A DNA stretch of 64,000 nucleotides from positions 14,509-78,508 of the forward strand of contig JAXMBN010000028.1 of NCBI GenBank assembly GCA_046349875.1, read 5' to 3'. Both the position numbers and the translations under genes were made by a program. Below are positions 26,100 to 33,603 of this stretch, piece after piece; position 1 is the first letter of the stretch; the number at the start of each line of letters is the position of its first letter. This DNA comes from JAXMBN01 sp046349875 (lineage in GTDB: Bacteria; Planctomycetota; Planctomycetia; Pirellulales; Pirellulaceae). The notes under the pieces are model-generated. The model saw only the letters and a list, made by a program, of their open reading frames with translations. It ran no database searches and was not told the DNA's origin.

Positions 26100-26936
26100 T
26101 CAAGACGAGGCAATCCATGCCAGCAGTCCAAGCCCCGCAATCAACCGATAAAGTGCAAAAACGCCAAATCCATGTCGACGGACCCAGGCCATAAACCAAG
26201 CAATCACCGCAAACGCCACAATAAAACTGACCAAAAAACCGACACCAAGTACCACCCATTCCCTTCCTTCCACCGATTCCGGGGTGTTCATGGCAAATTG
26301 GGTAAGTTTGAAGCCCGATGCAGCCACCATGACCGGAATCGACAGAAAGAAGCTGAATTCAAGCGCGGTTTTGCGGTCTAGCCCCATGATCTGTCCCCCC
26401 GCAATCGTCGCCATCGAACGGCTTGTTCCTGGAAAAGCAGCAGCAAAGATCTGAAACAGCCCGATCACAAGGGCCTGCGCCAGCGTCATTCTCTCCATCG
26501 CATCGGTGTGGAACTTGGGGCTGTAGATCTTGTCCACCCACCACATCAAAACTCCGCCAACGATCAGAGCGATGGCCATAAAATCAAGCCTCTCCAAGTT
26601 CTCTCCGATCTTCTCGTCGATCAAAAAGCAGGGTCCCGCCGTGACAACAAAACTGATCAAAACCAAAACCAACGGATGACGCCAACGAGGTTCGTCAGGT
26701 GTTACAGGACTGACGAAACTCTGGAGAAACGAGACTAGCTTCCTCCAAAAGTAGGCCACAACCGCTAAGATAGCTCCCAGTTGAATGACCACCGAGAACA
26801 TCTTCCAATAGCTACTTGTCATATCCATCGACAGCAACGATTGGCAAATGCGGATGTGAGCTGTCGAGCTAACAGGAAGGAATTCGGTAAGACCTTCCAC
26901 GACCCCTAAGAGGATGGCAATCCAATAATCGTTCAA
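26100..26936 (-). CDS. uppP: Undecaprenyl-diphosphatase UppP (BacA family)
   Basis: Membrane enzyme that dephosphorylates undecaprenyl diphosphate and recycles the cell-wall lipid carrier. The 278-residue protein has the family motifs EGLTEFLPVSSTAH near the N-terminus and PGTSRSMATIAGG further on, with several membrane segments and the GFLVSFIVAF segment late in the protein. Overproduction gives bacitracin resistance in other bacteria. It lies 58 bp upstream of the TPR-like gene on the same strand. Confidence 0.95.
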   Translation of the reverse strand: MNDYWIAILLGVVEGLTEFLPVSSTAHIRICQSLLSMDMTSSYWKMFSVVIQLGAILAVVAYFWRKLVSFLQSFVSPVTPDEPRWRHPLVLVLISFVVTAGPCFLIDEKIGENLERLDFMAIALIVGGVLMWWVDKIYSPKFHTDAMERMTLAQALVIGLFQIFAAAFPGTSRSMATIAGGQIMGLDRKTALEFSFFLSIPVMVAASGFKLTQFAMNTPESVEGREWVVLGVGFLVSFIVAFAVIAWFMAWVRRHGFGVFALYRLIAGLGLLAWIASS

Positions 26937-27034
26937 CGATGGGTTCCTCGAGTTGGAGTCGCTTCAAAACCTAAAGTCTAATGCGAAGCTGTTGAACCGA
27001 AAACAGCATTCCAACCTATAGTCTAGTCTTCACG

Positions 27035-27568
27035 ATGTCGAATTCAGATTTCAATCCCTACGCCGATACATCTCGCACTGCCGAACCCCCAATGCAACCG
27101 CAAGGGGATCACCGCATCGTGAACCAGGTTCCCATCGTCGGCGCGTTGCTCATCGTGGTGGGAGTGCTTGAACTCCTCATGAGCGCGATGCTTCTGATTG
27201 GCGCCGCATTTTTGCCTGTGGCAATCGCTCAGGCCCAAAAGCAGAATGCCGGGAATCAAATCGATACAACGGTTATGAATGTCATGCTGGGCTATTACAT
27301 CGGAATCGGAGGGATTACCTTTGTGTTCGCGATTCTCCGAATAATCGCTGGCTCGTTGGCCTTTTTCTTGAAAGGCCGAGGGCTTCTCTTCGTATCCTTG
27401 ATCGGTGGATTGGTATCGATTGGGACCTTCTATTGCGCGATCTTCTCGATCGGAATCGGCGTGTATGGCTTGGTTGTATTACTGCATCCAAGTGTGAAGT
27501 TGGCATTCGATATGAGGCAATCAGGAATGTCGGCCGAAGAAGTTCGAAATCGACTCTTGCGATCATGA
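27035..27568 (+). CDS. Four-helix membrane protein of unknown function
   Basis: A 177-residue protein with a polar N-terminus (SNSDFNPYADTSRTAEPP) and four membrane segments: VPIVGALLIVVGVLELLMSA, then MLLIGAAFLPVAIA, IGIGGITFVFAILRIIAGS and a late FYCAIFSIGIGVYGLVVLL. The N-terminus containing NPYA is common on small planctomycete membrane proteins. Three 30-bp tandem repeats start directly after its stop. I do not recognise a family. Confidence 0.7.
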   Translation: MSNSDFNPYADTSRTAEPPMQPQGDHRIVNQVPIVGALLIVVGVLELLMSAMLLIGAAFLPVAIAQAQKQNAGNQIDTTVMNVMLGYYIGIGGITFVFAILRIIAGSLAFFLKGRGLLFVSLIGGLVSIGTFYCAIFSIGIGVYGLVVLLHPSVKLAFDMRQSGMSAEEVRNRLLRS

Positions 27569-27570
27569 TC

Positions 27571-27660
27571 GTAGAGCACCGTAGTGCGATCGTCCCGATC
27601 GTGGGAAACCGTAGTGCGATCGTCCCGATCGTGGAAAACCGCAGTGCGATCGTCCCGATC
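27571..27660. repeat. Three tandem 30-bp repeats with internal palindromes
   Basis: Units at 27571-27600, 27601-27630 and 27631-27660. The last 20 bases of each unit (GTAGTGCGATCGTCCCGATC, one change in unit 3) are almost invariant; the first 10 vary. Together with the first base of the next stretch, each holds CGATCG-TCC-CGATCG, a short stem. It lies between a membrane protein gene and tyrA. Confidence 0.9.
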
Positions 27661-27773
27661 GTAAAGTTTTCGAATACGATCGACACGCTTTCGCTTTACA
27701 GCTACGAGCCTTTGGGAAATCTTGAATTGCCGTCTTAAGGCGAAACGCTCTTGTTAGGAAGTTGAATTCGTAC

Positions 27774-28649
27774 ATGTTTCAACGTGTTTGTATTATGGGA
27801 GTCGGACTGCTCGGTGGTTCCATCGGCATGGCTTTGCGAGCGCGAAAGCTCGCGCGAGAAGTTGTGGGGCATGGCCGCTCGTCAGAGCGTTTGCAAAAAG
27901 CCATCGAACTTGGTGCGATCGATCTCGGATATTGCGATATTGCCGATGCCGCCCGCCATGCCGATTTGATTGTTGCCTGTGGTCCGGTTCAAGAGATTGC
28001 AAAGCAACTGGCGAGTGCAAGCCCATTCATGCTTCCGACTGGGGTCATGACCGATGTGGGAAGCACAAAAGAAACGATTCTAGATGAAGTTCATCGGTTG
28101 GGAATCTCGCAATCGTTCGTTGGATCGCATCCGATGGCAGGCAGTGACCGAACGGGGGTCGAGCACGCATCAGCTGACTTGTTTGAAGGTCGCGTCGTCA
28201 TTGTTACGACAGGTTCGCCTGTCGATCCAAATCGCTTGAATCGGATCGAATCGTTTTGGCGTTCCTTGGGGGCTCGCGTTATCCTCATGGGACCGCACGA
28301 ACACGATGTAGCTGTTGCGAGCATCAGTCATCTGCCGCATCTCTTGGCCGCAGCCCTCGCAGAATTTACTCCCGAGCAATGGATCGATGTGGCTGCAAGC
28401 GGTTGGGCGAGTACCACGCGCGTTGCCGCTGGGGACCCAGAGTTATGGCGGCAAATCTTCGAAGAGAATCGCGATTGTTTGGTCGATACCTTTCGAGCTT
28501 TTGAAGAACGTTTGAAGGTTTGGAAGAACGCCATCGAATTAGGTGATACGCAGCAGTTATTGCACCTATTGAGTGCTGCTCAAACGAAGCGACTGAACGC
28601 CACGCATCAACATACCCGAGGTTCGGATGTATCGCGCACTCCAGGTTGA
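27774..28649 (+). CDS. tyrA: Prephenate dehydrogenase
   Basis: Converts prephenate to 4-hydroxyphenylpyruvate in tyrosine synthesis. The 291-residue protein starts with the NAD-binding GVGLLGGSIG, followed by VGHGRSSERL, TDVGSTKETI, SFVGSHPMAGSDRTGVEHA (active-site region) and ISHLPHLLAAAL. There is no chorismate mutase domain and no ACT domain. The ATG at 27774 is preferred over a TTG four codons upstream because AGGAA precedes it by 13 bases. It overlaps the next gene by 23 bp. Confidence 0.93.
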   Translation: MFQRVCIMGVGLLGGSIGMALRARKLAREVVGHGRSSERLQKAIELGAIDLGYCDIADAARHADLIVACGPVQEIAKQLASASPFMLPTGVMTDVGSTKETILDEVHRLGISQSFVGSHPMAGSDRTGVEHASADLFEGRVVIVTTGSPVDPNRLNRIESFWRSLGARVILMGPHEHDVAVASISHLPHLLAAALAEFTPEQWIDVAASGWASTTRVAAGDPELWRQIFEENRDCLVDTFRAFEERLKVWKNAIELGDTQQLLHLLSAAQTKRLNATHQHTRGSDVSRTPG

Positions 28650-29688
28650 AGATCGCTACCAAGCGTTATGCCAAACGTTGGTGCAGAATGCGGCGAAATG
28701 CTCGACCAAAGAGGCTTGGCCTGCAGAATCCATGGAAGCATGCGGCATCGCAGGGGTTCATCGTTGGTTCGTTGATCGCGACCTAGGTGGGGATGGATGG
28801 TCGGAAGGCGAGGTGATCGACGGTTATCTCATGCTCAGTCGTCACTGCTTGACCACAGCCTTCATCTTGACGCAACGAACGGGCGCGATGAAACGCATCG
28901 CAGGAAGCGGCAATACCACGGCAATCGAGCGATGGTTGCTGGGGCTTCTCCAAGGCACGTGCTTCGGAACGGTTGGTATCAGTCATCTCACAACGAGTCG
29001 TCAGCATTTAAAGCAACCCGCGCTCGTTGCACGATCATGTGGCCCATCGCGTTATCGACTTCACGGTTACTCTCCTTGGGTAACGGGGGCAGCTCATGCA
29101 GATGTTCTAGTCGTGGCCGCTGTTACCGAACAAGGCGATCAAATACTTGTGGCCGTGCCCACTCTGCTCCCTGGCGTTCGCGTTGCGGAACCGATGGAGT
29201 TGATTGCTGTATCGGGCAGCTGCACTGGCCGTGTTGATTTCGAGGAAGTCGAGATTGGGCCTGATGAACTGCTAGCTGGTCCAAGCCCTGATGTGATGAA
29301 ACAAGGAGTTGGAGCAGGAACCGGAGGTCTTCAAACCACAACGCTTGCTCTGGGCGTTTCCATGGCAGCGATCGATTTTTTGCAGCATGAATCCGAGGTT
29401 CGCAAGGAACTGTCTGAGGTTGCTCAAAAACTAAAAGCAGATTGCCTTGCCATCATCGACGATCTACACGAGTGGCAAACTCCCCGCTGTACACCGGGAG
29501 AACTTAGGCAACGAGCCAATAGTATGGTCTTGAGATCGACCCAAGCCGCATTGACTGCCGCGAAGGGCGCAGGGTTTGTAGAAGGCCATCCCGTTGGACG
29601 CTGGGCTCGTGAAGCATTGTTCTTCTTAGTGTGGAGTTGTCCGCAGCCCGTGCTGCAGGCAAACCTGTGCGAACTCGCTGGACTCTAG
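28627..29688 (+). CDS. Acyl-CoA dehydrogenase-like protein
   Basis: A 353-residue protein with the organisation of acyl-CoA dehydrogenases: a helical N-terminal part (HRWFVDRDLGGDGWSEGEVI), a middle beta region with FGTVGISHLTTS and RLHGYSPWVTGAAHADVLVV, and a helical C-terminal part containing RSTQAALTAAKGAGFVEGHP and GRWAREALFFLVWSC. It is shorter than usual dehydrogenases (about 380) and I could not identify the catalytic Glu, so activity is uncertain. Its 23-bp overlap with tyrA suggests coupling, which is an odd functional pairing. Confidence 0.72.
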   Translation: MYRALQVEDRYQALCQTLVQNAAKCSTKEAWPAESMEACGIAGVHRWFVDRDLGGDGWSEGEVIDGYLMLSRHCLTTAFILTQRTGAMKRIAGSGNTTAIERWLLGLLQGTCFGTVGISHLTTSRQHLKQPALVARSCGPSRYRLHGYSPWVTGAAHADVLVVAAVTEQGDQILVAVPTLLPGVRVAEPMELIAVSGSCTGRVDFEEVEIGPDELLAGPSPDVMKQGVGAGTGGLQTTTLALGVSMAAIDFLQHESEVRKELSEVAQKLKADCLAIIDDLHEWQTPRCTPGELRQRANSMVLRSTQAALTAAKGAGFVEGHPVGRWAREALFFLVWSCPQPVLQANLCELAGL

Positions 29689-29734
29689 TCTATAGTCCAT
29701 GTCGAGCCATCGAATGTCCTATGTAAGATTGGCA

Positions 29735-29772
29735 AAGGCCGAGACACGTCCGTTGACAATGCCTCGGCCCTT
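29735..29772. terminator. Possible bidirectional hairpin between convergent genes
   Basis: AAGGCCGAG and CTCGGCCCTT form a 9-bp stem with one bulged base across a 19-base loop, between the stops of the acyl-CoA dehydrogenase-like gene and the S9 peptidase gene. The long loop and lack of a strict T-run keep this tentative. Confidence 0.35.
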
Positions 29773-29815
29773 GCTTGCTTCATTTGCCGCAGGTCTATGT
29801 TCGCTGCCGAGGTCC

Positions 29816-31966
29816 CTAAGGTTTGGCTTGAAGGTGGCGTTCAAGCCAATCGAAGAAGACGCGATTCCATAGGACACCGTTTTGTGGTTTGGTGATCCAG
29901 TGTCCTTCTTCTGGGAAGTACAGGAACCGCGAAGGGACACCTTGAATTTGGGCTGCCGTGAAGGCTTCGATCCCTTGCGTTACAGGTACGCGGAAGTCCT
30001 TTTCACCATGGATTACCAAGAGCGGGGTCTTCCAGTTTCCGATGAATCGATGTGGTGAAAAGGCGTCGTAGTTTTTCTTGACGGACTCGCTGCTCCAATA
30101 GGGACCACCGAGATCATAGTTGACGAAGAAAAGCTCTTCCGTTGATCCATACATCGACTCCAGGTTAAATACCCCGCAGTGAGCGATCATGGCTTTGAAT
30201 CGACTTTCAGCATTCCCCATGAGCCAGTAAACGGTGTATCCACCAAACGATGCACCCACCGCACCGACTCGCTTGGAATCAACATAGGGTTCGACGAGCA
30301 TCGAATCGGTTGCGGCCAAGATATCTTTCATGGCCTGGCCACCCCAATCACCACTGATTTGATCGTTCCACTGCTGACCAAATCCAGGCAGCCCACGTCG
30401 ATTCACTGCAAGCACCACGTAACCCTGAGAAGCCATCAAGTGGAAGTTCCAGCGAAAGCTAAAGAACTGACCGATTTGTCCCTGCGGCCCGCCTTGGCAA
30501 TAGACCAACATCGGATACGACTTGGTCGCATCAAAATTAGGTGGCAGGATAACCCAGTTGTGAATCTGCTTGCCATCGCTTGCACGTACCCAACGTTCTT
30601 CGACAGTTGGCAATTGCAAGGCTGACATGAGCGACTCATTGACCGAGCTCACGGTGACCGTGGGGCCTGAGGAGGTAACGATCGCCAATTCATTTGGACG
30701 CAGCATACTTTGCTGAGTAACGATAAAAGCGTCTGACTTTGGAATGCTCGTTTGAACGTGGAAGTCGAACTGTCCTTGCGTACGTTGACGAACCCGCCCG
30801 CTAGAGACTTGGATCTCGTACGCTTGTTGAGTCCCGGTGTTCTCGCTATCGAAATAAAGATGCGTCGAGTCATGGCTCCAGCGAATGTTGTGGCACGTTT
30901 GATCCAAGCCCTCGGTCAATTCTCGAAGCGATCCAGTCGATCGATCGTAGAGCATGATTCGATTGCGATCGGCTTCAAAGCCAGGACGTTTCATCGAAAG
31001 AAAAGCAATGTACTTACCGTCCGGTGAGTAGTTCGGTTCGGTATCGTAACCTGGCATTCCCGGTGTAACGTTCTTGAGCTGGCCACCTTGCACTGGAACC
31101 AAAAAGATGCTGCTATCGGTCGACTCCGCAGGGTTGTTGACCAGTTTGATCGTCAATGCCAGTTCTTGTCCATCCGAAGAGAAATTGAAGTGCTCTGAAC
31201 CAGCCAACGGTGGCAAAGGACAGTCTGCTTTGAGACCTACCATGAGATCGCGTGCCTCACCCACAGTGCCGTCGTCGTTCCAGGAAGCAACGTGAACGTG
31301 GCTGTACGCATAATCGTGCCATGCGTTCCAATGGCGATACATGAGGCTATCAATGATGCGAGCGTCGGCTTTAGGGAGGTCCGGATAAAGCTCTTGTGGA
31401 GTTGGATCGAGCTTGATGTCGAGTGTAAACGCGAGATGTTTGCCTGAGGGCGAAACTTTTAGGTTCCCGATGCCGCCAGCAATTTTAGTGAGCTGAACTT
31501 TCTTAGCGGACGAAGGATCTATCGACCAAGCTTGAGGGTCCTTAGAGCCTTCTTCACCCGCGGCAATGTAAACCAAACGAAGTCCATCGGGTCGTTGAAC
31601 CCAGTGAATTGCATTGAGCCCTTTGGTTGCTTCGATAAGGGTCTTTTCTGAAGCGAGTGGAACCAACGGCGTTTCAAATCCACCGGCGCTTTTGTTGGAA
31701 GGCTTTGCGGTCATCGTGGATGCAAGATCGGCGATGCGAACTTCCGTCTTGCTCGCATTCTCAGCTACGTCATAACGTGAAACCGTATATGCAAGCCAAT
31801 GTGCATCAGGTGACACCGTCACTTCGCCAATGCGAGCGAACTCATATAGCTTTTCCGTTGTCAGCCGTTGTCCTTCTTTCCGTTCTTGGCTCCATCCAAC
31901 GTTGCCCCACAACGAAGCCAAAGCCAATCCAAGAACGATCAGCCCAAACCGTCTAACGTAGTTCAT
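29816..31966 (-). CDS. Secreted S9 (prolyl oligopeptidase family) peptidase
   Basis: A 716-residue exported serine peptidase. A signal peptide (FGLIVLGLALASLWGNVGWS) is followed by a WD40/TolB-like beta-propeller (NYSPDGKYIAFLS, IRWSHDSTHLYF) and a C-terminal alpha/beta hydrolase. The nucleophile elbow is GASFGGY, DFRVPVTQG provides the Asp loop and EEGHWI the catalytic His. LVYCQGGPQGQIG is the oxyanion region of dipeptidyl-peptidase/acyl-aminoacyl-peptidase types. The second ATG (31966) is preferred because GGAAG lies 7 bases before it. Confidence 0.92.
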   Translation of the reverse strand: MNYVRRFGLIVLGLALASLWGNVGWSQERKEGQRLTTEKLYEFARIGEVTVSPDAHWLAYTVSRYDVAENASKTEVRIADLASTMTAKPSNKSAGGFETPLVPLASEKTLIEATKGLNAIHWVQRPDGLRLVYIAAGEEGSKDPQAWSIDPSSAKKVQLTKIAGGIGNLKVSPSGKHLAFTLDIKLDPTPQELYPDLPKADARIIDSLMYRHWNAWHDYAYSHVHVASWNDDGTVGEARDLMVGLKADCPLPPLAGSEHFNFSSDGQELALTIKLVNNPAESTDSSIFLVPVQGGQLKNVTPGMPGYDTEPNYSPDGKYIAFLSMKRPGFEADRNRIMLYDRSTGSLRELTEGLDQTCHNIRWSHDSTHLYFDSENTGTQQAYEIQVSSGRVRQRTQGQFDFHVQTSIPKSDAFIVTQQSMLRPNELAIVTSSGPTVTVSSVNESLMSALQLPTVEERWVRASDGKQIHNWVILPPNFDATKSYPMLVYCQGGPQGQIGQFFSFRWNFHLMASQGYVVLAVNRRGLPGFGQQWNDQISGDWGGQAMKDILAATDSMLVEPYVDSKRVGAVGASFGGYTVYWLMGNAESRFKAMIAHCGVFNLESMYGSTEELFFVNYDLGGPYWSSESVKKNYDAFSPHRFIGNWKTPLLVIHGEKDFRVPVTQGIEAFTAAQIQGVPSRFLYFPEEGHWITKPQNGVLWNRVFFDWLERHLQAKP

Positions 31967-32052
31967 CTGCATCTTCCAATTCCCAACTTCTCGGAAAACA
32001 AATCTCGCCTTTGCAGTATGTCACGTCCCCCACCAATTTCCACCCCACACCA

Positions 32053-32078
32053 CAATAGGTGCCACCCACCTTTTGTTG
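32053..32078. repeat. REP-like palindrome, left flank of the RAYT transposase
   Basis: Contains AGGTG-CCACC-CACCT. Its last 21 bases (32058-32078) are the exact reverse complement of 33537-33557 on the other side of the transposase gene. Confidence 0.85.
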
Positions 32079-32228
32079 ATATAGGCCAATTTGCTGGGAA
32101 TTTTGGGGGCTCAAGAAAAAACAGGGTGCTGCTGGCGGTCGAATCAGGGGCTTAAAGAAGAGATCCGAATTGCGTTGCTAACGCCGAAACGCGTGCGATC
32201 GCGAAAGAATGGGTGATCGGGCCGTTTG

Positions 32229-32336
32229 ATGGCCAAGAATGGCGAGGATCACCATGAAATTCGCGATGTCGAGATAGACCGCGAGCGACTGCAGGCAATG
32301 GATCGCATGCTGCATTCAGATTTAGAAGATGCGTAA
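32229..32336 (+). other. Possible small gene or coding remnant, 35 codons
   Basis: The frame MAKNGEDHHEIRDVEIDRER continues to a TAA at 32336 and has the charged, helical look of real coding sequence. An overlapping frame just upstream (RAIAKEWVIGPFDGQEW) also looks coding. Together they could be the frameshifted end of a lost gene next to the transposase. No Shine-Dalgarno and no family recognised. Confidence 0.25.
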
Positions 32337-32345
32337 CTAGTTTCG

Positions 32346-33491
32346 TTACGAGAGAAACAAGCCTTGAGCTGACTTTTGACCCTTGAGCCAGATGCGACCT
32401 TGCTTGGAGGCTTCTGCCTTCATGCTTTCAGGGCGACCTGCGGCTTGTGACTTGCCGAAGTACTTGGAGTACTTCCATACAAAATCACACCACATCGAAC
32501 TATCGATCCCGATTCGCTCGAGAATCGGTTGCAGGTCCGCAGGGATGCTCCCTCGTTTTCCTTCGCGTCCTTGCTTGCCTGTCCAGTCTAGGAGCGTTAG
32601 GTACTCCGCTTGCTTCATCGGCAAGAAGCCCTTGTCGCTGGCGCGTGTTTTCAAATGGCTCGGCATGGGACCAGGAGCTTTACGCTCTTCTATCTCCAGA
32701 GGACACAGCCAAGAATCCACCGGCAGCTTCTTAGAATACTTCATGCCTTCTGATTCACGTTTTTTGCGTGAATCACTGACCTTTGCAAGATGGTTTGCAT
32801 TTTCTGACTGAGCTTCAAACTCAAGAGCAGCTGCAATCCCTTTGACTCCTTGGCTGGCTGCAATGCGATCGTAAGCCGAAGTAAACTTCGACTTTTCAGG
32901 AGTCGCTGCCAAGGCGGCTCGCACCGGATTCAAATCGACATACATTGCGCAGGCCAAGAGCCCTGCTTCATCCACAATCTTCTGAGCCTTAAAGCGTCCT
33001 TCCCAGAAGCGACCCGTACACTTGTCTTCGAAATTGGCTTGCCTTGCAATGGGCTCGCAAAGAGCCCGCATAAACCAAGAGATATCGCTAAGCCTTGTGC
33101 GAAGCAGGGCAAGCCGCTTGGCATCGCCAAGGACCTTGGCGATATCGGCTTGGGTAGGACTGCCGAGATATTCTTCCAGCTTTTTACCTGGAAAGAGTCG
33201 CAACCAACGCGACGCGACGTCTTCATCACTCCATGTTTTCACCACATCGGGCCTAGTGCGGAGCATGACGTGGATGTGATTGGAGAGGACCGCGTAAGAG
33301 AGAACATCCATCCCGAAGATGGATGCCAATAACTCCATTCTTCGTCGGATCCATTCCCTTCGATGTTCGAAGGACTTTTGGGATCCGGCATCGATCCCAG
33401 CCAGATAGGCTCGTCGAACGCACCGCTGGATGCAGTGAGCGACGGCAACTTCATTAGGCGGAAACTGTTCAGCGCGTTTAGGTCTGGGCAT
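32346..33491 (-). CDS. REP-associated tyrosine transposase (RAYT, Y1/HUH type)
   Basis: A 381-residue single-strand DNA transposase of the IS200-like HUH superfamily. The HUH motif is SNHIHVMLRT (H72, H74), and the candidate nucleophile Y184 is in CAMYVDLNPVRAAL; CTGRFWEGRFKAQ is the family's other conserved block. Insertions between the HUH motif and the Tyr helix make it longer than E. coli RAYT. The ATG at 33491 has AAGGAG upstream, and a strong promoter lies immediately before it. The gene is flanked by an exact 21-bp inverted repeat, part of a palindrome family also found at 49 kb. RAYTs move or maintain such REP palindromes and are usually single-copy residents. Confidence 0.88.
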   Translation of the reverse strand: MPRPKRAEQFPPNEVAVAHCIQRCVRRAYLAGIDAGSQKSFEHRREWIRRRMELLASIFGMDVLSYAVLSNHIHVMLRTRPDVVKTWSDEDVASRWLRLFPGKKLEEYLGSPTQADIAKVLGDAKRLALLRTRLSDISWFMRALCEPIARQANFEDKCTGRFWEGRFKAQKIVDEAGLLACAMYVDLNPVRAALAATPEKSKFTSAYDRIAASQGVKGIAAALEFEAQSENANHLAKVSDSRKKRESEGMKYSKKLPVDSWLCPLEIEERKAPGPMPSHLKTRASDKGFLPMKQAEYLTLLDWTGKQGREGKRGSIPADLQPILERIGIDSSMWCDFVWKYSKYFGKSQAAGRPESMKAEASKQGRIWLKGQKSAQGLFLS

Positions 33492-33510
33492 GTTGGAACT
33501 CCTTGCAGGC

Positions 33511-33539
33511 AATATACGCATCTGAAGAGCGGAAGTCAA
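33511..33539 (-). promoter_or_regulatory. RAYT promoter abutting a REP palindrome
   Basis: TTGACT (33534-33539), 17-bp spacer, TATATT (33511-33516): five of six matches in each box with ideal spacing. The predicted start is only about 13 bases before the ATG, just upstream of the AAGGAG. The -35 box overlaps the REP copy by three bases. Confidence 0.65.
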
Positions 33540-33557
33540 CAAAAGGTGGGTGGCACC
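33537..33557. repeat. REP-like sequence, right flank of the RAYT transposase
   Basis: Exact reverse complement of 32058-32078. Core AGGTG-GGTGG-CACC, directly upstream of the transposase promoter. Confidence 0.88.
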
Positions 33558-33570
33558 AAATGTGGAAGCA

Positions 33571-33598
33571 AGAAAAAAGGCCCGCGGATGCGGGCCTT
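33571..33598 (-). terminator. Intrinsic terminator of ppdK
   Basis: 9-bp GC-rich stem (AAGGCCCGC and complement, 4-base loop) followed on the minus strand by six T, starting 6 bases past the ppdK stop. Confidence 0.92.
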
Positions 33599-33603
33599 CG
33601 TTT

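Noticed and set aside
27571..27660. CRISPR array
   Set aside because: Repeats are directly adjacent without unique spacers and there are no cas genes.
27433..27738. Protein with AIVPIV repeats encoded across the tandem repeats
   Set aside because: The frame overlaps the end of the membrane-protein gene out of register and lacks a start signal; the repeats look extragenic.
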